Shown here: positions 34,757 through 44,689 of the stretch, piece by piece
Layout of the letters: each line of letters opens with the position of its first letter
Position numbering within the stretch: the stretch's first letter is position 1
NCBI GenBank assembly: GCA_037200385.1
Contig: JBBCGL010000001.1
Location: 1,674,001-1,738,000 of the forward strand
Source: Rhizomicrobium sp.
Lineage (GTDB): Bacteria; Pseudomonadota; Alphaproteobacteria; Micropepsales; Micropepsaceae
DNA length: 64,000 nt
Direction: 5' to 3'
Notes under the pieces: generated by a model
Seen by the model: only the letters and a program-made list of their open reading frames with translations
What the model was told of the DNA's origin: nothing
The model's database searches: none
Program-made: the position numbers and the translations under genes

Positions 34757-35464
34757 CTACATTTGCGGCTTGATGCCGTTCTTCTCCAGCACCACGGACG
34801 CCGCGGCGCCGTTCGAGATATTCGCGAACACCGCGAGCCCGGCCTTCGCATCGGCCGGTTTTGCCGGCACGATCGCGACGATCGGCGTCGCGGGCGTGAC
34901 CGTGACGCTGGCCACGCCGGTGCAGGGACTGGTGCCGCCCATCGCGGCGAGGCCGACGCATTTGCCGTTCACCACCGCCGAGCCGTGATAGGTCACCTTC
35001 AGCGACCAGCCGTTCGAGGTCGTCACCGTGCCGTTGGTCATGCTGCCGGCGGTCGTCGGCCCGGCATGCACGACCGCGACGGTGCCGTTGGTCATGCTGC
35101 CGGCCGTCTTGGCGCCATCGGGATGATGATCCCAGGGATAAGAGCCTTCGCCGACATGGATCGGCAGGATATGGATCTCCTCCGCCTTCAGCGTGTCGTT
35201 CGGACCCGGCACCGATGTGACGCCGACGAAATCGGTCGCCTTGATCTGCTCGAAACGGCGCGGCTCGACCGCGGCGAAGAAGGTCGTCGGCGCGAGCGTG
35301 GCGGTGACGGACGTGCCGTCCGCCTTCGCGATGGTGATCGACTTGGCATCGACGCCCGTGATGGTGCCGCGCACCAGCAGCGGCGGCGGCGCGGCCGGAG
35401 CGGCGGCCGCGCCCGTCGCGGTAAGGGCGAGGAAGGCGGTCATCGTCAGCATACGGAATGTCAT
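34757..35464 (-). CDS. Exported DUF5666-like protein with an internal 18-residue duplication
   Basis: A 235-residue secreted protein. The signal peptide is MTFRMLTMTAFLALTATGAAAA. The next part, VRGTITGVDAKSITIAKADGTSVTATL, is a small beta-barrel repeat like that of DUF5666 proteins. Residues around 115-150 hold two copies of AGSMTNGTV spaced by 18 residues, encoded by near-identical 30-base stretches at 35025-35054 and 35079-35108. No function is known. It lies between two OmpA lipoprotein genes on the same strand. Confidence 0.8.
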   Translation of the reverse strand: MTFRMLTMTAFLALTATGAAAAPAAPPPLLVRGTITGVDAKSITIAKADGTSVTATLAPTTFFAAVEPRRFEQIKATDFVGVTSVPGPNDTLKAEEIHILPIHVGEGSYPWDHHPDGAKTAGSMTNGTVAVVHAGPTTAGSMTNGTVTTSNGWSLKVTYHGSAVVNGKCVGLAAMGGTSPCTGVASVTVTPATPIVAIVPAKPADAKAGLAVFANISNGAAASVVLEKNGIKPQM

Positions 35465-35553
35465 GGCGTTTCCCCGGTTCGGATTTTCGCGCCAATGCAC
35501 ACGATATCGCGCCCCGGCGCAAGGCGGCGGCAGGTTTACGGCGTACCGCTGCG

Positions 35554-36189
35554 TCATCCCGGCGCCGGCCGCAGCGCGATCTCGATGCGGCGGTTGCGCG
35601 GCTCCTTGCGGTCGTCGCCGGTCGCGACCCGCAAATGGGTCTCGCCGAACCCAGTCGCCGTGATGCGGCCCGCCGCGGCACCCCGGCGCGCCAAGGCATC
35701 CGCGACCAGTTGCGCCCGCTTCTGCGACACGGCGAGATTCTGCTGCGCCGTGCCCGGCGTGTCCGTGTAGCCGTTCACCGCGATGCGGATATGGGGATGG
35801 TTGCGCAAGATCGCGGCCAGCGGCCCGAGCACATTGTCGCCCGCGACGCCGCCATCGTCCGGGAATAAAATGCTATTGGGAATGACGAGCGTGATGTTGT
35901 CGCCCTGCCGCGCGATCGCCCCGCCATGGACATGGCGGCGCAGCTCGCCCTCGAGCTCATCCATATAGCTGCCGACGCGCGCGACGGTGAGCGGCGTGAC
36001 CACGGGCGGCGGCGGCAACGGCTTTGCCGGAATCCGCGCGGCATTGCGTAGCGGCGGCAGCTTTGACGGTGCGGGACGGGCGCGCGCCGGCAGCGGCAGG
36101 GGCGCTTCCAGGATCGGCCGCGGGCCGCCGCACCCACAAAGCGCAACGGCGAGCGCGGAAATGAGGAAACGGGAGGCGGGGATTTTCAT
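35554..36189 (-). CDS. OmpA-family lipoprotein
   Basis: A 211-residue lipoprotein: the signal ends ALCGC, a proline-rich linker follows (PLPLPARARPAPSKLPPL, then KPLPPPPVV), and the C-terminal OmpA domain has NGYTDTPGTAQQNLAVSQKRAQLVADAL and GFGETHLRVAT...EPRNRRIEI. It anchors the outer membrane to peptidoglycan. ATG 36189 is chosen for the signal peptide. It is divergent from the SDR gene, 100 bases apart. Confidence 0.9.
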   Translation of the reverse strand: MKIPASRFLISALAVALCGCGGPRPILEAPLPLPARARPAPSKLPPLRNAARIPAKPLPPPPVVTPLTVARVGSYMDELEGELRRHVHGGAIARQGDNITLVIPNSILFPDDGGVAGDNVLGPLAAILRNHPHIRIAVNGYTDTPGTAQQNLAVSQKRAQLVADALARRGAAAGRITATGFGETHLRVATGDDRKEPRNRRIEIALRPAPG

Positions 36190-36289
36190 CGGCGGACTTC
36201 GCCTCGCAAAGGTGGCGGATATTTGGCCAGACCGCGGCCCCCTGCTAAAGAAGGCTATCGCCATTTCCAAAACGCACGGGGAAGAAAAA

Positions 36290-37054
36290 ATGACGCTGTT
36301 CGATCTGACGGGAAAAGTCGCGCTGATCACCGGTTCGACAAAGGGCATCGGCGAAGCCATCGCGCATCGCATGGCCGAGCACGGCGCAAGGGTGGTGATC
36401 TCCAGCCGCAAGGCGGATGCCTGCGAGAAGGTCGCCAACGACATCAACGCGGCGCGCGGCGCGAACGTCGCCGTGCCGATCGCCTGCAACATCAATTACA
36501 AGGAACAGCTGCAATTGCTGGTCGACGAGACCCACAGGCAGCTTGGCAAGATCGACGTCCTGGTGTGCAATGCAGCCCTCAATCCGGCCTATGGCCCGAT
36601 GTCGAAAATCGCCGACGACGCTTTCGACAAGATCCTCGGCGCCAACATCAAGTCCAACCACTGGCTGGCCCAGATGGTGCTGCCCGACATGATCGAGAAG
36701 AAGGACGGCGCGATCATCATCGTTTCGTCGATCGGCGGCTATCGCGGCTCGTCGGTGATCGGGACCTATTGCATCTCCAAGGCCGCCGACCTGCAGCTTG
36801 CACGCAACCTCGCAGTGGAGAACGGCCCGAACAACATCCGCGTCAACTGCATCGCGCCGGGCCTGGTAAAGACCGATTTCGCCAAGGCGCTGTGGGACAC
36901 GCCGGAAGGCGAGAAGCGCGCCAGTTCGGGATTTCCGCTGCGCCGCCTCGGCGAGCCGGACGACATCGCGGGCGCCGCCGTGTTCCTCGCCTCCAAGGCG
37001 GGCGCGTGGATGACCGGCCAGAGCATCGTGATCGACGGCGGCACGCTGGCATGA
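36290..37054 (+). CDS. Short-chain dehydrogenase/reductase
   Basis: A 254-residue SDR. The cofactor motif is ITGSTKGIGEAIA (TGxxxGIG), the NAG-like block is VLVCNAALN, catalytic Ser lies in VSSIGGYRG and the YxxxK pair in YCISKAA. The end GQSIVIDGGTLA is typical of FabG-like reductases. It reduces or oxidises an alcohol/ketone; the substrate is unknown. GGGGAAG precedes the ATG at 36290. Its stop overlaps the next gene's start (ATGA). Confidence 0.93.
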   Translation: MTLFDLTGKVALITGSTKGIGEAIAHRMAEHGARVVISSRKADACEKVANDINAARGANVAVPIACNINYKEQLQLLVDETHRQLGKIDVLVCNAALNPAYGPMSKIADDAFDKILGANIKSNHWLAQMVLPDMIEKKDGAIIIVSSIGGYRGSSVIGTYCISKAADLQLARNLAVENGPNNIRVNCIAPGLVKTDFAKALWDTPEGEKRASSGFPLRRLGEPDDIAGAAVFLASKAGAWMTGQSIVIDGGTLA

Positions 37055-37434
37055 GACGCGCATTGCTCGCGGCCGCGCTCGCCTGCTGCGTGTCGCCCGC
37101 CGTTCCCGCCCACGCCGCCGACGACTATGTCGATTGCGCCCACGCGATCACGCAGTTCGACATGAACATCTGCGCCGACAAGGACTATTACAAATCCGAT
37201 GGAAAGCTGAACGCGGTCTACAAGACGCTGCGTGCCGCGCTGGACGATGGCGGCCGGCTCAAGCTGCGCGACGCGCAACGCGCCTGGATTCAATTCCGCG
37301 ACCAGGAGTGTCGGCTCGAATCGGCGCAGAACGAGGGCGGCACGATCTACCCGATGGTCTATGCCGGCTGCGTCACGGCGTTGACCGATGCGCGCACCCG
37401 CCAGTTGGAGCAGCTGCTGAAAGAGGTGCGATGA
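37051..37434 (+). CDS. Exported DUF1311 (LprI-like) protein
   Basis: A 127-residue secreted protein with a signal peptide (MRRALLAAALACCVSPAVPAHA) and a mature domain DCAHAITQFDMNICADKDYYKSDGKLNAVY...LRDAQRAWIQFRDQECRLES, matching DUF1311, whose LprI member inhibits lysozyme. Four cysteines probably form two disulfides. It overlaps the SDR stop by four bases. Confidence 0.92.
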   Translation: MRRALLAAALACCVSPAVPAHAADDYVDCAHAITQFDMNICADKDYYKSDGKLNAVYKTLRAALDDGGRLKLRDAQRAWIQFRDQECRLESAQNEGGTIYPMVYAGCVTALTDARTRQLEQLLKEVR

Positions 37435-37501
37435 CGAGGCCCGCGCCGGCCGCCGCGGGCGATCGATCCGGGAAATCTCCGCGAGACGAATCCGGGCACC
37501 G

Positions 37502-39508
37502 ATGACCTCGTCACCGATCGCACGCCGCCGTCCCGAGATCGACGGATTGAGGGCCATCGCGGTCCTGATGGTGCTTTTCTTCCACGCCGGCGTGCCGCTG
37601 TTCGGCGGCGGCTTTGCCGGCGTGGACGTCTTCTTCGTCATATCCGGATACCTCATCGCCGGCATCGTGCTGCGAGAGACCGAGTCGGGGAGCTTCTCTT
37701 TCGCGGCTTTCTACGAGCGGCGGGTGCGCAGGATCATGCCGGCGCTGCTGACGATGCTGGCGCTTGCATCCGCGGTCTCGCTGCTGCTGCTGCCGGAAGA
37801 CCTGGTCGTATTCGGCAAGAGCCTGCTGTCGACCGTCACGTTCTCCTCCAATCTCTATTTCTGGCGGTCGTTCGGCTATTTCGGGATCGATCCGCAATAT
37901 GCGCCGCTGCTGAACACCTGGTCGTTGGCGGTGGAGGAGCAGCTCTACCTCGTCCTCCCGCCGCTTCTCGTCCTGGTCGCCGCGCGCTTCGGCCGGCGCG
38001 GCGCGGCGGCCTTCATCGCCGTGAGCGGCGGCCTCGCCGTGTTCGTCGGTCTCGCCGTCGTGGACCGCCTGCCCTATGCCGCCTTTTTCTCGCCTGTGCT
38101 GCGCGCAGCGGAGTTCCTGCTGGGCGCCTTCCTGGCGTCGGGCGGTCTTCCGCTACCGCGGTCGCGGGGGGTGGGCGACGCGCTGGCGGTGCTGGGTATC
38201 GCCCTGATTGCCGGCGCAGTGCCGCGCGCGCACGCCACGCCGTTTTTCCCTTGGGTCGAAGTCCTGCTCGCCTGCGCGGGCGCCGCGCTCGTCATCGACG
38301 GAACCAGCGCGCCGGGATCGCGCGTCGCGCGCGTCCTAGGCGCGCGGCCCCTCGTCCTGCTCGGGCTCGCCTCCTATTCGCTTTATCTGTGGCACTGGCC
38401 GTTCATCGCCTTCGGGACGTATTACATCCTGGACGACGGCTACAAACCCGCGGCGAAGATCGCATTGGCGCTGGCGAGCGTTCCGGTCGCATTCCTGTCC
38501 TGGCGTTATGTCGAGCGGCCGTTCCGCGCTCGCGCCGTGCTCCCGTCGCGCCCGGCCGTGTTTCTCGCCGCGGCCGGCGCCAGCCTCGTCCTGGCGCTGT
38601 TCGCCGTGGGCGTCGTCGCCCTGAAAGGCGCACCGGAGCGTTTCGATCCGCTCACCCGGCGGATCGTCCGGGACGAGGTGCGCGTGCACAATCCCTGCGA
38701 CGGGCAGTCGGCGCGGTCCGTCGCCGACGGCAGGCTCTGCAAGCTCGGCAGTCCGCTGGCGCCGCCGAGCTTCGTCATCTCGGGTGATTCCCACGCCGAC
38801 ATGTATTTCGAAGCGCTGGACGCGCTGGCGCGCCGCTTCGGCGTATCGGGCTACATGTTCAGCGCGGAAGCCTGCCGCGCGTTCGTCTTCGCCGCCGCCG
38901 AGCCGGCGGACGAAGCATGCGCTGCGCGCAACGCCGAGATCCGCAAGCTCATCGTCGCCCTCAAGCCCAAGGCCGTGATCATCGCGCAACGCTGGAGCAC
39001 CGCCGCGCTGGCCAGGCAGGCGGCCCTCGCGGGCGATCCGCGCGGCCGGCAATGGCTGGCGCAATTGGACGACGGATTGGGCCGGATGGCCCGCCTGGTG
39101 CGGGACACGGGCGGCACGCTGTACATCGCGCGGGATGTTCCCGAGGCCAGGGTTAGTGTCACGCGGACCCTGGCGAAGGCCCGCATCCTCGGCCTCGACG
39201 ATCCCAACGGCATCCCGCCGCCCACGCTGGCGCTCGGCGCCACGCGGGCCGAATTCGATGCGAGCGGAGAGGTCGCAAATGCAAGCTTCGCCGCACTGGC
39301 GCGGCGCTATCGGATCCGCTTCCTCGATCCGGCGGCGCTCTTGTGCGACGCGCAGCGATGCCGTGTCGCGCGTGGCGGGCTTCCGCTATACCGCGACACC
39401 CATCATCTCAACATCGAGGGCGCCGCCTATGCGATAGCGGCGTTCGAGCCGCTGATGCGCTATCTGGCAGGCCCCGTCACGCGCCCAGCACGCTCTCCGC
39501 CGCCTTGA
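37502..39508 (+). CDS. OafA-type acyltransferase with C-terminal SGNH domain
   Basis: A 668-residue membrane enzyme. The N-terminal acyltransferase-3 domain (about 1-370, roughly ten helices) has EIDGLRAIAVLMVLFFHAG, GGFAGVDVFFVISGYL and LNTWSLAVEEQLYL. The C-terminal periplasmic SGNH hydrolase-like domain has VISGDSHADMYFEAL and RDTHHLN. Such fusions O-acetylate surface polysaccharide, lipopolysaccharide or peptidoglycan. It is not within a polysaccharide cluster. Its 3' end overlaps the convergent alanine dehydrogenase gene by 32 bases. Confidence 0.93.
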   Translation: MTSSPIARRRPEIDGLRAIAVLMVLFFHAGVPLFGGGFAGVDVFFVISGYLIAGIVLRETESGSFSFAAFYERRVRRIMPALLTMLALASAVSLLLLPEDLVVFGKSLLSTVTFSSNLYFWRSFGYFGIDPQYAPLLNTWSLAVEEQLYLVLPPLLVLVAARFGRRGAAAFIAVSGGLAVFVGLAVVDRLPYAAFFSPVLRAAEFLLGAFLASGGLPLPRSRGVGDALAVLGIALIAGAVPRAHATPFFPWVEVLLACAGAALVIDGTSAPGSRVARVLGARPLVLLGLASYSLYLWHWPFIAFGTYYILDDGYKPAAKIALALASVPVAFLSWRYVERPFRARAVLPSRPAVFLAAAGASLVLALFAVGVVALKGAPERFDPLTRRIVRDEVRVHNPCDGQSARSVADGRLCKLGSPLAPPSFVISGDSHADMYFEALDALARRFGVSGYMFSAEACRAFVFAAAEPADEACAARNAEIRKLIVALKPKAVIIAQRWSTAALARQAALAGDPRGRQWLAQLDDGLGRMARLVRDTGGTLYIARDVPEARVSVTRTLAKARILGLDDPNGIPPPTLALGATRAEFDASGEVANASFAALARRYRIRFLDPAALLCDAQRCRVARGGLPLYRDTHHLNIEGAAYAIAAFEPLMRYLAGPVTRPARSPPP

Positions 39509-40595
39509 ACGGCAGGCCCTGCGCGTCCGCCACCGCCTTGTAGGTCAACGTGTTCTTGTAGACGTTGAGGCCGGCCAGCAGGTGCTTGTTCGCCTTCATC
39601 GCGCCGTCCGCGCCGCGCTCGGCCAGCGCGATCGTGAAGGGCAGCGTCGCGTTGTTGAGCGCGAAGGTCGAGGTCCGCGCCACCGCGCCCGGCATATTGG
39701 CGACGCAGTAATGCACCACCCCGTCAACCACATAGGTCGGATCGGCATGCGTCGTCGCATGGCTGGTCTCGGCGCAGCCGCCCTGGTCGATCGCGACGTC
39801 GACGATCACCGAGCCCTTCTTCATCTGGCTGACCATCTTGGCCGTGATCAGCTTGGGCGCCGCGGCGCCGGGCAGCAGGACGCCGCCGATGACGAGATCG
39901 GCGCTGATCACCTGCTCCTCGATCGCGTCGATGGTGGAGAACAGCGTGTGCATGCGCGAGCCGAACTGCTCGTCCAGCTCCTTCAGGCGGCCCAGAGAGA
40001 CGTCGAGGATGATGACATGCGCCTCCAGCCCCATCGCCATCCGCGCCGCATTGGTGCCGACGACGCCGCCGCCCAGCACCACGACCTTCGCCGCCGGAAC
40101 GCCCGGCACGCCGCCCAGCAGCTGGCCGCGGCCGCCCTGCGCGATCTCGAGGCAGTGGGCGCCGGCCTGAATCGACATGCGGCCCGCGACTTCGCTCATC
40201 GGCGCGAGCAGCGGCAGGCCGCCGCGCGCGTCGGTCACCGTCTCATAGGCGATGCAGATCGCGCCGCTCTTGAGCAGTCCCTGTGTCTGCTCGGGATCGG
40301 GCGCGAGATGCAGATAGGTGAACAGAACCTGGCCGGGACGCAGCCGCGCGATCTCGACCGGCTGCGGCTCCTTCACCTTCACGACCATGTCGGCGGTGGC
40401 GAAGACCTCGTCCGCCGTCGCAAGGATCTGGGCGCCGGCGCGGACGTACATCTCGTCATGCAGGCCGATGCCGTCGCCGGCATGGGTCTCGATAAACACC
40501 TGGTGCCCGCGCGAGGTCAGTTCGCGGACCGCCGAGGGCGTCATGCCGACGCGATATTCGTGGTTCTTGATTTCCTTCGGCACGCCGACGCGCAT
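39477..40595 (-). CDS. ald: Alanine dehydrogenase
   Basis: A 372-residue enzyme starting [20 protein letters not shown]. Catalytic Lys and His lie in KVKEPQ and FTYLHLA, the NAD loop is [17 protein letters not shown], and [12 protein letters not shown] and [10 protein letters not shown] are conserved. It interconverts L-alanine and pyruvate plus ammonia with NAD. ATG 40595 is chosen over one 18 bases upstream because of the conserved start. It acts in alanine use or nitrogen assimilation. Confidence 0.97.
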   Translation of the reverse strand: MRVGVPKEIKNHEYRVGMTPSAVRELTSRGHQVFIETHAGDGIGLHDEMYVRAGAQILATADEVFATADMVVKVKEPQPVEIARLRPGQVLFTYLHLAPDPEQTQGLLKSGAICIAYETVTDARGGLPLLAPMSEVAGRMSIQAGAHCLEIAQGGRGQLLGGVPGVPAAKVVVLGGGVVGTNAARMAMGLEAHVIILDVSLGRLKELDEQFGSRMHTLFSTIDAIEEQVISADLVIGGVLLPGAAAPKLITAKMVSQMKKGSVIVDVAIDQGGCAETSHATTHADPTYVVDGVVHYCVANMPGAVARTSTFALNNATLPFTIALAERGADGAMKANKHLLAGLNVYKNTLTYKAVADAQGLPFKAAESVLGA

Positions 40596-40925
40596 GGCGG
40601 AATCCTTTCGCAAGCGGAGCCGAAACTACGCGCGGACCTCTCCACATTCAATCGAAGGACGTTGCGCGATGCATGGTCGCAGGGGATCGAAAGTTTCAGA
40701 ACAGCGCCCGCGAGAGCCACAGAACGCGGACGTCGTCGATTCGCGCCTCGTCGCCCGGCTTCACCCGAACGCCGTGCGCCGCAATCCACGCGCATCCGGG
40801 ACATGCCGCGCGGGACAGAGAGCCGCATGCGCTCGACCCTCGCCTGCAAAAAACAGACGGCTCCCATGTTGCGCCACAGGAGCCGTCCGCGTCACGCCGC
40901 CTGACACAAGGCCGGCGTTCCGACC
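40596..40925. other. Intergenic region, no gene supported
   Basis: This 330-base stretch upstream of ald holds the terminator of the Gly/His-rich gene at its right end and presumably the ald promoter at its left. No convincing coding frame was seen. Confidence 0.6.
40848..40887 (-). terminator. Rho-independent terminator of the Gly/His-rich gene
   Basis: Read on the minus strand, GACGGCTCC pairs with GGAGCCGTC around a 14-base loop and is followed by TGTTTTTT. It starts about 40 bases after the stop at 40926. Confidence 0.85.
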
Positions 40926-41354
40926 TTAGTGGTGGTGGTGTCCACCGCCACCGCCGCCGTGACCGCCACCCCAGTGGCCGCCACCGCCATGTCCGCCGCC
41001 GCCATGGCCGCCATGGCCGAAGCCGCCGTCATGCCAGCCCGAACCGCCATGCCAGCCGCCATGGTAGTAGAACTGGCGATGTCCGCCGTACCAGCGCGAG
41101 CGGAAACCGCCGTTCAGCCAGATGCCGTCGATGAACACCGGCCCATCATAGGCGTCGTAGTTGTCGTAGTCGTCGCACCGATAGGGGTCGTACCAGCGGC
41201 TATAAGGGTCGCAATAGGCCGGTACGCGCGGGCCGTAATAGCCGTCGCCCAGGCCGATGCCGACCGTGACACGCGCCTCTGCCGGCGCCGCCGTAAAGGC
41301 GGCGGCGCCCGCCAGCATCAACGCGCCGAGTGCTGCTTTCGTGAAGAGTTTCAT
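40926..41354 (-). CDS. Exported Gly/His-rich protein
   Basis: A 142-residue protein with a signal peptide ([27 protein letters not shown]). A short tyrosine- and aspartate-rich domain follows ([20 protein letters not shown]), then a tail of about 50 residues made of Gly and His, ending in HHHH. Such tails bind nickel, zinc or copper, so metal binding in the envelope is plausible but unproven. It is a single-gene unit with a clear terminator. Confidence 0.85.
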   Translation of the reverse strand: MKLFTKAALGALMLAGAAAFTAAPAEARVTVGIGLGDGYYGPRVPAYCDPYSRWYDPYRCDDYDNYDAYDGPVFIDGIWLNGGFRSRWYGGHRQFYYHGGWHGGSGWHDGGFGHGGHGGGGHGGGGHWGGGHGGGGGGHHHH

Positions 41355-41452
41355 GGCTCACCTCGTTTGGAATCAATTGCCGAGGATGAGAATGACGGCC
41401 GCCGCCTGAACCCAACATGAATGGCGTTGTCAGGAAACGGCGCATGAGAAAA

Positions 41453-42586
41453 TCAGGCGGAGCGCCCTCTTCCCTCGATATCCCAGATCGCTTCGAGGGT
41501 ATCGCCGCGCACCGCATGATAGCGGTCGTAGAGATTCACCGTCGGATCGCAATGCGGAACGATGCAGCGCACGACGTCGCCCGGCGCCAGCGCCCCACCC
41601 TCGCGCGGATAGCCGATGCCGCCCTGCTCGTCGCCGAAGAAGAAATAGGCCGCACCCTCCGGCGCGCCGGATTTCAGTTGCGGCAGCCCCGCATCGGTGG
41701 CGAAGGACTTGAACCCCGCATCGGTGGTGGCGAGGCCCGGCCGGTTGGCGCTGATCACCGTCGCCTGCACATAGAGGGAGGTCTCGAACGGCAGGCGCTC
41801 GCCCGGCTTCTCCCAGACGTCGTTGTACTGCCTGTCCATGAAGATGTAGGAGCCGACCTGCAGCTCGGTCAGCACATGCGCTTGCGGGTCGATATCGAAC
41901 GTGCCCGTCCCGCCGCCGGAGATGATCTTCGGCGCGACGCCCGCCGCCGCGAGCGTGTCGCGCAGCGCGCCGAGGTCCGCCATCACCTTGAGCGTGGTGT
42001 CGCGGCGCTCGTTCGGCGATTCCATGTGCTGCGCCTGGCCGGCATAGCATTGCAGGCCCAGGAACTCGAGACCGGCGGCGGCCGCGACCTGCGCCACCAA
42101 TGCGGGCGCGTCGGCGGGGCGGATGCCGGTGCGGCTGATGCCCGGATCGATGTCGACCAGCACCTTGAGCGGCTTGCCCGCCTGGCGCGCCGCATCGTCG
42201 AGCCGGGCCGCAACGGTGGCGTTGTCGCAGACGACGATCAGCTCCTCCATCCCTGCATTGAGCGTCATGAGCCGCGCCATGCCGGCTTCGGTCACCACCG
42301 GCGAGGTAAGGAGGATCGAACCGATCCCGCCGGCGGCCAGTGCTTCGGCTTCCCCCAGCTTTGCACAGCACACGCCATTGGCGCCCGCCGCGATCTGACG
42401 CTTGGCGATCTCGACGGATTTGTGCGTCTTGGCGTGGGGCCGCAAGCCGATGCCGGCCTTGCGCGCATGTTCGACCATATGCGCGACATTGCGCTCGAAC
42501 GCATCGAGGTCGAGGACGAGGGCGGGTGTCTGCAGCCTCGCGGCACCGCCGGGGATGCCGATCAGGTTTTCGTTCAGAGCTTTCAT
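41453..42586 (-). CDS. D-threonine aldolase / DSD1-family PLP enzyme
   Basis: A 377-residue fold-type III PLP enzyme. TPALVLDLDAFERNVAHM and LRPHAKTHKSVEIA open the barrel, with the PLP lysine at Lys53 (HAKTHK). GGGTGTFD binds phosphate. The C-terminal domain ends VPHCDPTVNLYD, the His/Cys pair that binds a divalent metal in D-threonine aldolases and D-serine dehydratases. It would cleave D-3-hydroxy amino acids to glycine and an aldehyde, or deaminate D-serine. Divergent from the EamA gene 69 bases away. Confidence 0.92.
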   Translation of the reverse strand: MKALNENLIGIPGGAARLQTPALVLDLDAFERNVAHMVEHARKAGIGLRPHAKTHKSVEIAKRQIAAGANGVCCAKLGEAEALAAGGIGSILLTSPVVTEAGMARLMTLNAGMEELIVVCDNATVAARLDDAARQAGKPLKVLVDIDPGISRTGIRPADAPALVAQVAAAAGLEFLGLQCYAGQAQHMESPNERRDTTLKVMADLGALRDTLAAAGVAPKIISGGGTGTFDIDPQAHVLTELQVGSYIFMDRQYNDVWEKPGERLPFETSLYVQATVISANRPGLATTDAGFKSFATDAGLPQLKSGAPEGAAYFFFGDEQGGIGYPREGGALAPGDVVRCIVPHCDPTVNLYDRYHAVRGDTLEAIWDIEGRGRSA

Positions 42587-42655
42587 CGTTCCCCGGCTGT
42601 TGCGTGAGATGACGCGGAGTATTGCGCGATCCCGGGCACATTATAAGGTCGCTGC

Positions 42656-43495
42656 GTGACCTTCGCACTCCTTCTCATCTTTCTTTCCGCCATCGTGCAT
42701 GCCGTGGTCAATGTGCTGACCAAGCGGGCCGACGACAAATACGCCATGCGGCTGCTGATCGGCGTGTTCTCCGCCGTGCTGGTCACGCCCGCCCTGTTCT
42801 TCGTACCGCTGCCGCGCGGCCCCGCCGTCTGGTTCCTGGTAGGCACGGCCTTCGTGCACGCGCTCTACGAACTGCTGCTGGTGCGATCCTACGAGACGGC
42901 GGCGTTCTCGGCGGTCTATCCGGTGGCGCGCGGGACGGGACCGCTATTCACCGCGCTGGGCGCCATCGTGCTGCTGCACGAGCCGGCGCCGCCGACCGAG
43001 ATCCTCGGCATCGCGATGGTCTGCGGCGGCGTGATCGCGATCGGATTGTCGCACCGCGCCACCGAAGGCGCGCTCAAGGGCCTGGGCTATGCCCTCGCGA
43101 CGGGCGTGACCATCGGCTGCTACACGCTGATCGATGCCTCGGGCGTGCGGGCCGTCCCCGAGCCCTTCACCTACGTGCTGTGGTTCTTCGTGGCGCATGG
43201 CGCCTGCGTGCTCGCGACCGCGCCGGGGATCCGCGGCCGCGCCGTGGTGATCGAGGCGCGGCGGCAATGGAAGCTGGGCGTCGGCGTGGCGGCGCTGTCG
43301 ATCGTCACCTATGGCTCGGCGATGCTCGCCTACCGCTTCGGCGCAACGGCGCAGCTCGCGGCCCTGCGCGAGACCAGCGTGCTGTTCGGCACCGCCCTGG
43401 CGATGAGTTTCCTCGGCGAGCACATGACCCTGCGCCGCTGGATCGCCGCCGGCGTGATTGCGGCGGGCGCGATCATGCTACAAATGGGCTCATGA
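42656..43495 (+). CDS. EamA/DMT-superfamily transporter
   Basis: A 279-residue membrane protein with ten predicted helices in two EamA repeats, for example FALLLIFLSAIVHAVVNVLT, PVARGTGPLFTALGAIVLLHEP and LAALRETSVLFGTALAMSFLGEH. These export small metabolites. GTG at 42656 is the start; no ATG is near. Its stop overlaps the deacetylase start (ATGA), so the two are cotranslated. Confidence 0.9.
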   Translation: MTFALLLIFLSAIVHAVVNVLTKRADDKYAMRLLIGVFSAVLVTPALFFVPLPRGPAVWFLVGTAFVHALYELLLVRSYETAAFSAVYPVARGTGPLFTALGAIVLLHEPAPPTEILGIAMVCGGVIAIGLSHRATEGALKGLGYALATGVTIGCYTLIDASGVRAVPEPFTYVLWFFVAHGACVLATAPGIRGRAVVIEARRQWKLGVGVAALSIVTYGSAMLAYRFGATAQLAALRETSVLFGTALAMSFLGEHMTLRRWIAAGVIAAGAIMLQMGS

Positions 43496-44523
43496 AGGTC
43501 TTCTATTCGCCCGCGCATCTGGAGCATGCCCCGCCCGAGGAATTCGAGGGCGGCCGGCTGAGTCCTGCCGTCGAGGTTCCGGCCCGCGCCGAACGCGTGA
43601 AGGCGGAAGCGGAGCGGCGCAAGCTCGGCCCGGTCCTGGCGCCAGCGGACTTTGGTCTCCAGCCGGCAGTCCGCGTGCACGACGCGGGCCTGTTGCGGTT
43701 CCTGGGCGAAGCGAACGAACTGTGGCGCAAGCGCTATGGCGACGGCGCGCCGCCCGCGATCCCGTCGGCGTGGCCGGCCCGCGGTCTACGCAACCGCTTC
43801 GAGGGCGATGTGGAAGCGCGGCTCGGAACCTATGCCTTCGACACCGCGACGCCGATCGTGAAGGGCACGTGGAGCGCCGCGCTGGCAGCCGCCAATTGCG
43901 CCCTGTCGGCGGCGCAGGCCGTGAAGGACGGCGACCGCGCGGCTTTCGCGCTGGCCCGGCCGCCCGGACACCATGCGAGCGCCGACGTGTTCGGCGGCTA
44001 TTGCTATCTCAACAACGTCGCCATCGCGGCGCAGTGGCTGGTCGACCAGGGCCTGAAGCCCGCGATCCTCGACGTCGACTACCATCACGGCAACGGCACG
44101 CAGAGCATCTTCTACCGCCGCCCCGATGTGCTGTTCTGCTCGCTGCACGGCGATCCGGTGTTCGCCTTTCCGCATTTCCTCGGCTTCGCGGACGAGGGTG
44201 GCGAAGGCCCGGGCGAAGGCGCCAATCTCAACCTGCCGCTGCCGATGTACACGGCGTGGGACGGCTATGCGCAGGCGCTCGCGACGGCGGCACGGCGCAT
44301 CGCGGCGTTCGGGCCGGACGTCCTGCTGGTGTCGCTCGGGCTCGACACCTTCGAGGCCGATCCGATCTCCAAGTTCAAGCTCGCCGCGACGGACTATCTG
44401 CGGCTGGGCGAACGCATCGCGGCGCTGAAGCTGCCGACCGTGTTCCTGTTCGAAGGCGGCTACAACCTCGAAGCGCTGGCGCAGATTACGGTGAACGTAC
44501 TGGAAGGGTTCGAAAGCCGTTAG
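43492..44523 (+). CDS. Histone-deacetylase-family amidohydrolase (acetylpolyamine type)
   Basis: A 343-residue zinc amidohydrolase. Catalytic His pair in ARPPGHHAS, zinc ligands in LDVDYHHGNGTQ and in GLDTFEADP, and the GGYN loop near the end are all present. The N-terminal loop MKVFYSPAHLEHAPP...AERVKAEA is like acetylpolyamine amidohydrolases, which deacetylate acetylputrescine, acetylspermidine or similar amines. Coupling to an EamA exporter suggests handling of a small amine, but the substrate is inferred. Confidence 0.92.
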   Translation: MKVFYSPAHLEHAPPEEFEGGRLSPAVEVPARAERVKAEAERRKLGPVLAPADFGLQPAVRVHDAGLLRFLGEANELWRKRYGDGAPPAIPSAWPARGLRNRFEGDVEARLGTYAFDTATPIVKGTWSAALAAANCALSAAQAVKDGDRAAFALARPPGHHASADVFGGYCYLNNVAIAAQWLVDQGLKPAILDVDYHHGNGTQSIFYRRPDVLFCSLHGDPVFAFPHFLGFADEGGEGPGEGANLNLPLPMYTAWDGYAQALATAARRIAAFGPDVLLVSLGLDTFEADPISKFKLAATDYLRLGERIAALKLPTVFLFEGGYNLEALAQITVNVLEGFESR

Positions 44524-44689
44524 AGCCGGCTGTTTTCAGGTTGAGGCCATGATAGGCTTCCAACGACGCAATCCGATCACAACCGCCTCCAATCACCTCC
44601 CCCTTGCGGGGCTTTGCACAAATAAGGCGCTTTCCAAGCGGTCTGCACAAAAATTTGCGACCGACTGCTGTTGAGCTTTTCGGGCGCAA

